Assembly: GCA_000310025.1 (NCBI GenBank)
Contig: FN649753.1
Span: 791,092 to 817,724 of the forward strand
Length of the DNA: 26,633 nt
Origin: Ectocarpus siliculosus
Lineage: Eukaryota > Sar > Phaeophyceae > Ectocarpales > Ectocarpaceae
Reading direction: 5' to 3'
Notes under the pieces: model-generated
Told to the model about the DNA's origin: nothing
The model's database searches: none
Seen by the model: the letters and a program-made list of their open reading frames with translations, nothing else
Shown: piece by piece, positions 19,870 to 26,633 of the stretch
Layout: each line of letters begins with the position of its first letter
How positions within the stretch are numbered: the first letter of the stretch is position 1
Made by a program: the position numbers and the translations under genes

Positions 19870-20080
19870 CTGCCACCGCCAATCTTCTGTCGCCATGCTG
19901 GGTACTGAGGTCCGTCGACCTCTCACTGCCGTGTAGACCGCGGAAATTCACTCCAAAGCGGTGGGGGCAATCTTGTCGCCTGCTGAGGCCAACCGCGATA
20001 CAATGAAGGTTGGAGAGGATGTAGGAGGATTTTCGTTATCGCCTTCGACCGGCGGTACCGACGAAAACGTGCAATGCTGA
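19870..20080 (-). pseudogene. Possible decayed propeller-blade exon
   Basis: The right-hand end on the gene strand reads Trp-Arg-Trp-Gln then GTGATG, exactly how the blade exons end. Upstream, in shifted frames, are PTFIVSRLASAGD (compare GTIIAVGRTDGD) and FGVNF (compare GGFDF). At least two frame changes and a TGA lie between. The start is approximate and resemblance is weak. Confidence 0.3.
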
Positions 20081-21000
20081 TTCACTTACGATGTTGAGGC
20101 CTTGTTAGGAACTGAACCCTGCTAAGCTACCCAAAGAAGCGAGCCTGCTGCATTCCGTTGCTGTTGAAGGCTTCGCGCCATTCCATTTTTTTTTCAAACC
20201 TCCGAGCCTGAAGAGCGTTCGGTACTGCTGACTGTAGTGCAATGGTTCGTCACGTGTGGCAGGCACTGACGGTTCGTCTACCGCAGTATGGTTGAGAAGT
20301 CGAAGAACGGCATCAAAGAGCCATCCAAACCCTTTAGTTCCCTCTTCCAGCGCAATCACGCAAAGCCTTTTTCTCGCCCTCGCAAGGCCGACCTTCGCCC
20401 CACATGAATCCCAAGAGTAGCTGTGGTGAACTCGAACGGTCCCGAAGGTAGGTGTGTGTACCTGGTACCGCACATGATGTTTGTGACAAAATGATAGCAC
20501 GTATATAATATATAATACTAGGGGGAACGATTGGCCCCCCGCCCCCCAGTGGGGCGGGCGGCCAGCATGCGTGGGATGGGCGCGGCGGTTTGATAGGCAG
20601 AGGAAGTAGAGGCGATAATAACATCGATACGAAAGAATGGTGTAAGTCTTAGACAACGTGAGGTCCTCACGTCCGTCCGTCCATGGCGTAGACAATCGAT
20701 AGATAAAAATAAAATGAAACCCAGGGGAATTTTCGTGAAAAATCGAGATGCCCGATCATCATCACCATCAAACGTACAGCGGAAGGAAGACGGGTGTGGG
20801 AAATTTTGCGAGGAGGGAATGCGTGCGTGGATGAGATCGAACATGACATCCATTCCGTGTATGACTGAGGTACTGCCACCTACGCTTTCGAACAACTTAC
20901 GACCTCGAATCGGAGGCTCGCAGACAACAGCACACCTATTGAGGTTTGTTTCCTCCAACAAACTGTCGGCTACCACCTTGCACGAAGACTTTGTTGCTAC

Positions 21001-21800
21001 AGGTTGACGCAAGTTCGCGTGTTTATTTTTGAGCGCGGAAAACATCCTGTTGGAGAACATCACTGCACGCTACAGCAGCAGCAATCTTCAACAGTATCCG
21101 GACAATGTCGTCTACGGCAGCTTTGAATCCGAATCGACACGGAACAAAACATGTTCAACACTGCGGGTGCATGCGCTAAGACGTGTCTACAGCAGCAGCA
21201 TTTCACTTCGCCCGGTGCCTCGCATTGAAGTATACCCTTCGGCATGCAGCAGGAGGTATCTCATGCAGCTGATGTCGCAAAGATGCGCTATTATGAGTTT
21301 TCTTCACCCACGTACACAACAATCGGTGTGGGTAGCAAAGCGGGCAAATATTTATGCCACCCCCCCCAAGCAGGAGACACAACATCAAATGCGGTGTTCT
21401 GTAGTTCGGCAGCAGCAACGAATGCATGCAACGGGTGGACGCAAGGTCGCATGTCACTGTTGAGCGCGGAGAACGTCCTGTTGGAGAACGTGTCACTGCA
21501 CGCTACAGCAGCAATGTTCTGTGATGTAGCCCACAGGTAAAGCACCTATGATTGATGATGGCAGATTGAGAACGAAGTAATTTTTATCCGAAATCATAGA
21601 AACAACACGAAACAAAACATGTTCAACAGGCGGGTGCATGCGCTAAGACTTGTCTACAGCAACAACGTTTCACTTTACCCGGTGGTGTGGCGTTCAAGCA
21701 CCCTTCGCGCGGTCGCCGGAGGTATGTCATGCAGCCGAAGTCGAAAAGATGAGCTAGTTTTCGGTCTTACCCAGCGTACTTCACTTCACGTGTACAAAAT
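21001..21800. repeat. Diverged tandem duplication, about 430-470 base period
   Basis: Copy A starts near 21001 and copy B near 21430. Matching landmarks are GAGCGCGGAAAACATCCTGT at 21031 and GAGCGCGGAGAACGTCCTGT at 21462, and ATGTTCAACA followed by CGGGTGCATGCGCTAAGAC at 21151 and 21619. Spacing grows by about 37 bases across the unit, so indels have accumulated. No coding function seen. Confidence 0.75.
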
Positions 21801-21820
21801 AAAATCTCGCAACTATAGAC

Positions 21821-21842
21821 TATATATATATATATATATATA
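21821..21842. repeat. (TA)n microsatellite
   Basis: About eleven TA units followed by a T-run. It lies at the end of the diverged duplication. Confidence 0.95.
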
Positions 21843-24800
21843 TTTTTTTTCCCCATACAATTAGTTCGAAATGTATGACGACACGACCGCAATCCTGTGA
21901 GTATTATAGAACATGATAACATGATAATAATAACGCTTATATAATCACTTGCTTGTAAGCACCTGGGCAACGGGTCGCAGCGGCAATAGGGCCCACGGAG
22001 ACCGCAAACCGAGAGAGCAAACACAACGGAGATCAGAGGGGGGGGGGGGGGGGCGAAAAACCGATACTGTATTGACTCTGGATTTTCCACCGGTGTACGC
22101 ACGATCTCCCTCTGTGGATGGACTCTTCTTCGGTACAGCAGTAGCTCAGAAGCGGTCAATTATTCACCATCCCAACCATCCTGTTTTGTCCCGCCCATCG
22201 AGTCCGGTTCCACAGACAAAAACATGCAATCTAGGCTATGTAACTATGTAGCCCTGTCACTGCTGAAGGTAGAGAACGCACTTACAGCAGTACACGTAAT
22301 CACAGTAAGTACGAAGACCTCACTCTCTGAGGGCTCGAGCGGTTCCGACATGGAGACCGGGACGGTCCGTCGTCGTTCTATGCAACAAGAAAGCTGCCCT
22401 TAACGGTCCCGTTCCAAGCGACAAAAGACACATACATGTAGAGGGTATCAAATATATCAAGATGTAGTGTGTGAGCGGTTGCTGCTCATCTCAGCTGCGA
22501 AACAAAAAACAACAGCTACATTCTACGGTAAAACCAAGTGCGACATACGAGTTACATACATACGCTGTTTTCAAGCCCCTCCCCGGGAGAAGATCACTCA
22601 CATCATCAGCGACCCTCTCTTTCGAGAGGTGGTGGTTCGGCAGCCTCCATCGATATCAGAACTTCAACATCAACAACGACCTCTCTTAGCGCAAGGAATT
22701 TGGATGTATTTACAATTCTCTCGGTAGGTGCGCCACGAATTTGTCCGGCCATATCAGATCAGGTAACACACAGGTAAAGGTATGTATGTATGTATGTAGT
22801 GTGAAGGTTGCGAATCTTTCAAGAATCTTTCGCCATACATGGACGAAGACCGCGTACGGCCGCCCCACGAGGGAAACGACCAGATGTGCGTTCCTTCTTC
22901 AAATGGTCTGCCTCTTCCGACAGACAGGCTGCAGGGGCAGCCCACATCGGTTATTATGTTGGTTTCGAGAAGAAGACAGCAAGCAGTACTCTACAAAATA
23001 GCTCGGAGACGGCCATGCATTTTTCATGTTGCAGTCAAAACAAAGAAGATTACCAGGTGGTCGAGCGCCGCACAGGTAGAACGTACGATCGGCTCTCCGC
23101 ACTCACACGCTGAAAGGCAGAACGCACCTGTCCTCTAGCTCTGGAGATTTTCTATTCCTGGCCTTGACCCATTCTCCCGTTTCTTTCCACGCACGTGCGG
23201 TACAGCAGTATCTGTGCAGTGAGGAGGGAGAGGAGAGGCACCCGCCGAACAGGAAAAGGGAAGTAATCCGGATCCCCGAAGAACGTTCCTTGCGTCGATA
23301 TCATTCCCAAGAACCATCCACAACCAATTGGGGCGTGTGTACGCGTACGAGTATGCTGCTTTTTCGAGGGTGCAACACACTAACACCCGCCCGAAATCTT
23401 CCCAAAATTGACGTGTTCCTCTACGCCTTCTCAACATGGACTGTAACGTCTTGTCGAGCATGTTGCCCACAGGGGAGACATCGCTGCATGCTGCTCGGGA
23501 AGCGTATTAGGCGTACGGTGGAACATATTATTATAGTCTACTAGGATAGTTTATCCGCTAAAGGTTTGGATCAACAGGACTGCTGTAAATGTTCTTTTCT
23601 GTGGAACGGGTCTGTGGAACAGGAAATCTTAATGCTTCTTTTAGAAAAGAAGCCAATTAACCAAAGGGAGTACTTACCCATTGCGCGGAGACGAACCAAA
23701 GCGTGTCCTATCAGCAGTACCCGTGGATCAAGAGAAGAGTGCCCCGGGCAACGCCGCATGCATCCTATATGAAAGCCCAACGCAAATTGATGGGCTAGGC
23801 GTACAGACCAGAAATAAATGACTTGGGGTACGGGAAAGACATTTCTTGTCTGCGGAACCCGCCCTACGTCGGCCAACTTCTCTCGATACTACCTCACGAG
23901 TGCATGCAACAAAGCATCATCAGTGTCGGCAAGAGTCGGAATAAATTATTTTACCTTGAGGGAAAGTAATCCAGAGGGAGGGAGGGAATTGACCCTTCGT
24001 CTTCGTCTTCGGTGCAGGCAGCAGGCAGTAGTTGCTCTAGTAGTAGATAGGTGTACAGATACACTGTGCTGAGAGTAGAGCTTAGACATTGACGGATCCC
24101 TGATCAATGCAACACACCCGCAGCTTCAAGCGGCTCACATGCATCGCCACCGGTGTTTAGTGAATGCACCACCTGGCCATGCAAGATCAACGTTGCAGAG
24201 GGCACGCCAGTGTCCAGTTGGAGAAATTGGTGGTTGCGCCGCGATTGATGGAAATTTCGCCGCATTCAAACAAAAGTACGCATATCTGAGGCGGCAGTGG
24301 TCTCGCCTGCACGCATATTTCTGTCGTGTATCAAGCGAGAGTGAAAAGGGAGGATCTTGGGAGACGCATCGATGCGAAACGAGATCATGCTGCCTGATCT
24401 TCTGGGCGTGCAGAAAATCCAAGCAAGGCTGCGTCCACATATATTGTTGGCTACGCACTTTGTAGCGTGATTTACACCGAATGATGCAGAACCAGGGCCT
24501 CACAAGCTTCGGGCAGAAAGCATGAGTACACCGGAGGGGAGGCTCGGCGCCGCTGACTGGCGAAGGGTGCTTGTGTTGTGCGGTGTAGTACGATGAGAAA
24601 ACCGCATTGAGAATACACAAGGAATGAGTAGATACAGTAAAATGGTAGACATCATCGGGGAGTCATTGGGATTGATAATAGTTTTCACTCGACACCAAAG
24701 TTTTGCGACAGCCAAACAACCGAGAATGCCCTGTCTGATCACGGATGGGTTGTCGCTTTGCCACACCGCGTAAACTTTCCAAAAAGCAGAAACAAGGGCA

Positions 24801-25421
24801 TCAATCTCGTGGCGCATGTAAGCTGGCGTTACGGCAGCAAACAACCAACACCCCCCCTCGCCTCGCGTCAGCAACACTTGTCTGCCCAACCAACGCTACT
24901 GCAGTCCAAAGAAAAATCAAGCCATGATCGAGTGCGCCCAAGAAAATTGGCCAAACGCGCTTGAGCTTCATTGCAACGCCCATATTTTTCCCTGTCGAAG
25001 TACCCGTGTACACACCGCAAGCATGTGCGGAATTTCTCTCTTCCGTCTATATTTCCCCATCGATTCACTCCTTTCAAATATGGCACGACGCGTCAACAAC
25101 GTCTTCACAAGAACAGAAAAAAAGTCATGCCAAACATAACGCTCCTATGTGCCCAGCCCAGCCCACTATTTAACACCGCCAACCCGAAGCCCCTTTTGGC
25201 ACGTCACCGAGCCAACTAACCCCTCCCGCTGCACCCCCGATGCCGGTGGAACATTCGGCCACAACCTATAGACACAGTTCAGGACGCTCAACTTTCTTCA
25301 CCCAAGCCCAGACCTTGGCAAAGCACGCGCGTTCATACGCACGAAAAAACAACGTCTGGCACGCCTCCTTCATTCACTCACACCCCAACAGATGCCCGCT
25401 GCTGATGACAAAGAAATACGC
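21843..25421. other. Gene-poor region
   Basis: About 3.6 kb without a recognised gene on either strand. Open frames of up to about 160 codons exist but show no domain, no consistent splice borders and no family resemblance. It includes a (GTAT)n run near 22780-22798 and the 3' flank of the gene ending at 25422. Confidence 0.55.
22038..22053. repeat. Run of 16 G
   Basis: Uninterrupted G tract preceded by AGA. Length is likely to vary between individuals or sequencing runs. Confidence 0.9.
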
Positions 25422-26633
25422 TCACTCCACACGCGGTCTCTTGTGCGCGTGCTGCTCGGCCCCTCCGCCTCTCTTCCCCATTTCGTCGTCGCTCAAGTCG
25501 TATCCGTCGTTGTCTTCGTCCTCGTCGGCAGCACCATCGCCGCCCGCAGCGCCTGCTGCTGCCGTTGCTCCGCCGTCAAAGCTTCCGGCCGAGCTGTTGC
25601 CGTTGTCGCTACCGCCGCCGTCGACCTCGCCGGCATTAGCATCAGCAGCAGGAGGGGTAGCAGCGGCTTCGACACTCATGGGAGCATCTGCATCTGCAGC
25701 AGCAGCAGCAGCAGCAACGGAAGCTTCTACTGTTTCTTCGTCGGCAGACCCGCCGTCGCCGCCGATGCTAAGCTCCTCTCGTTCTTGCTCCTCCTCCTCC
25801 TCCTCCTCCTCCTCCTCCTCCTGTGCGGCGATTTTCCGCGCTGACCCTGCCGAGTTTCCCGCCTCCTCCGCACCGTCGCCGCCGTCTTCAGCCCCCCCAC
25901 CGTCACCGCTACCGTCGTAATCATTGTCACCGCGGCCTACCGCGGGGCGCCCGCCCTCCTCGTCCAGAGCGGTGCCATCTCCGTCGTTGCTCCACGATTC
26001 TTGCCGCCTATCGCCGCCCAGATGCTGCTCCGACCTCATCACACGAGTCGCGGAAGGAGGGCCGCCGCCGCCGCCGCCGCCGCCGCCAACACGCCCCATC
26101 CCGGCGTTTCCCCCACCTAGCATGGCCTGCCTCACCCTCAGCAGGTGCCTGACTTGCTGCTCGCCCTCGCTCTCCTCCGGCGAACCGGGACCCTGGGGGT
26201 GCTGCTGCTGCTGCTGCTGCTGCCGCCCATCCGCTGTTCCCGCCGCCCCCGTCTCCGCGTTCGGGTTGAAGAGCATCCCCCGAGGCAGCGTCCGAGAAGC
26301 TGACGACCACCTCCCCCCGCCGCTGTGCCCCCCCTGGGAGTCTCGCGACGGCCCCGCCCTTGCTCTTCTCCCGCCCCGGCCGCTGCTACCGCCGCCGCCG
26401 CCGATGCTACCACCGCCACCACTGCCCATCGAGCTGAAGTAATACTCCCCGTTGCTACCGTCCCATGCTTGCAGCCCGCCCCAACCCCGCTGCCCCAGCC
26501 CCGCTCGCCGGTGGCTACTACCTCCGTGAGGGGAAGGTGAGCCGAAGCCTTCTCGTTCCCCTAGCCCCCGCCCGCCCGATGCCGACGACGCCGTCAAGTC
26601 TTCGTCCGCGAGGGCGATAACGTTTGACGATGA
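25422..26633 (-). CDS. Disordered homopolymer-rich protein, C-terminal part
   Basis: The frame is open from the right edge to TGA at 25424-25422, 403 residues, with no intron needed; the start lies outside the window. No domain recognised. In order: Gly/Ser/Arg-rich segments with an RGG-like stretch, a run of seven Gln, a short helix-like VRHLLRVRQAMLGG, nine Gly, an acidic Asp/Gly segment, about eleven Glu, Ala/Asp repeats, then DNDGYDLSDDEMGKR and HKRPRVE at the end. The acidic tracts followed by a basic Lys-Arg-Pro-Arg motif suggest a nuclear chromatin or transcription protein; this is inference. Several runs are coded by pure triplet repeats (CTC/TCC, CTG, GCC on the plus strand), so lengths may vary. 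A 226-codon frame on the other strand is its shadow. Confidence 0.7.
   Translation of the reverse strand, partial: SSSNVIALADEDLTASSASGGRGLGEREGFGSPSPHGGSSHRRAGLGQRGWGGLQAWDGSNGEYYFSSMGSGGGGSIGGGGGSSGRGGRRARAGPSRDSQGGHSGGGRWSSASRTLPRGMLFNPNAETGAAGTADGRQQQQQQQHPQGPGSPEESEGEQQVRHLLRVRQAMLGGGNAGMGRVGGGGGGGGGPPSATRVMRSEQHLGGDRRQESWSNDGDGTALDEEGGRPAVGRGDNDYDGSGDGGGAEDGGDGAEEAGNSAGSARKIAAQEEEEEEEEEEEQEREELSIGGDGGSADEETVEASVAAAAAAADADAPMSVEAAATPPAADANAGEVDGGGSDNGNSSAGSFDGGATAAAGAAGGDGAADEDEDNDGYDLSDDEMGKRGGGAEQHAHKRPRVE
25790..25821. repeat. (TCC)n triplet run coding poly-Glu
   Basis: About ten units of TCC on the plus strand, read as GAG/GAA-type Glu codons on the minus strand. Similar coding triplet runs lie at about 26061-26090 (poly-Gly) and 26201-26225 (poly-Gln). 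Confidence 0.9.

Larger units (their letters stand above)
19193..20999. other. Upstream flank of the propeller-XKR gene
   Basis: It should contain the start exon and promoter of that gene, but I could not place a signal peptide exon. It holds the two hairpins and a possible decayed blade exon at about 19870-20080. Confidence 0.5.

Noticed and set aside
25240-25920. Open frame of 226 codons on the plus strand
   Set aside because: Pro/Ser-rich shadow opposite the homopolymer-rich gene; its length comes from triplet repeats open in several frames.
1-26633. CRISPR arrays, tRNA or rRNA genes, transposase, reverse transcriptase or viral genes
   Set aside because: None seen: no spaced direct repeats, no cloverleaf-like segment, and no motif of mobile-element or viral proteins in any frame read.

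Overview
The window looks like nuclear DNA of a multicellular stramenopile, most likely a brown alga. This rests on intron-rich genes with canonical GT-AG introns of a few hundred bases, alternation of GC-rich coding and AT-richer non-coding DNA, Gly/Ala/Ser-rich disordered insertions, and protein families common in brown algal genomes (EML WD40, MORN, SBBP repeats). The species is inference. There is no prokaryotic operon, phage, CRISPR array or recognisable RNA gene.

Layout. (1) 197-3626, plus strand: four spliced exons of an EML-type WD40 microtubule-associated protein, cut by the left edge. (2) 5342-8872, minus strand, convergent with it: a MORN-repeat gene whose exon phases still mostly fit but which carries two in-frame TAG codons, one internal frameshift and two exon junctions that do not keep frame. 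I call it a recent pseudogene. (3) 8873-11992: no gene recognised. (4) 11993-19192, minus strand: the most interesting locus. Nine exons encode seven SBBP (seven-bladed beta-propeller) repeats, a Pro/Ser/Thr-rich linker, a transmembrane helix and then an XK-related (XKR-like) multi-pass membrane module. Six of the seven blades are each a single phase 0-0 exon of 168-177 bases. Its start lies upstream and was not found. (5) 19193-25421: gene-poor, with adjacent perfect hairpins, a possible decayed propeller exon, a diverged tandem duplication and simple repeats. (6) 25422-26633, minus strand: the C-terminal part of a disordered, homopolymer-rich, probably nuclear protein that runs off the right edge.

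How the genes relate. There is no evidence for a shared pathway. The EML and MORN families both often act at the cytoskeleton or cilium, but their adjacency may be chance. The propeller-XKR protein reads as a cell-surface protein: an extracellular seven-bladed head tethered to a membrane module whose animal relatives are lipid scramblases. That fusion is the best candidate for a previously undescribed protein in this window.

Limits. All exon borders were read by eye from splice signals, phase continuity and family resemblance. No alignment, transcript or domain search was run.
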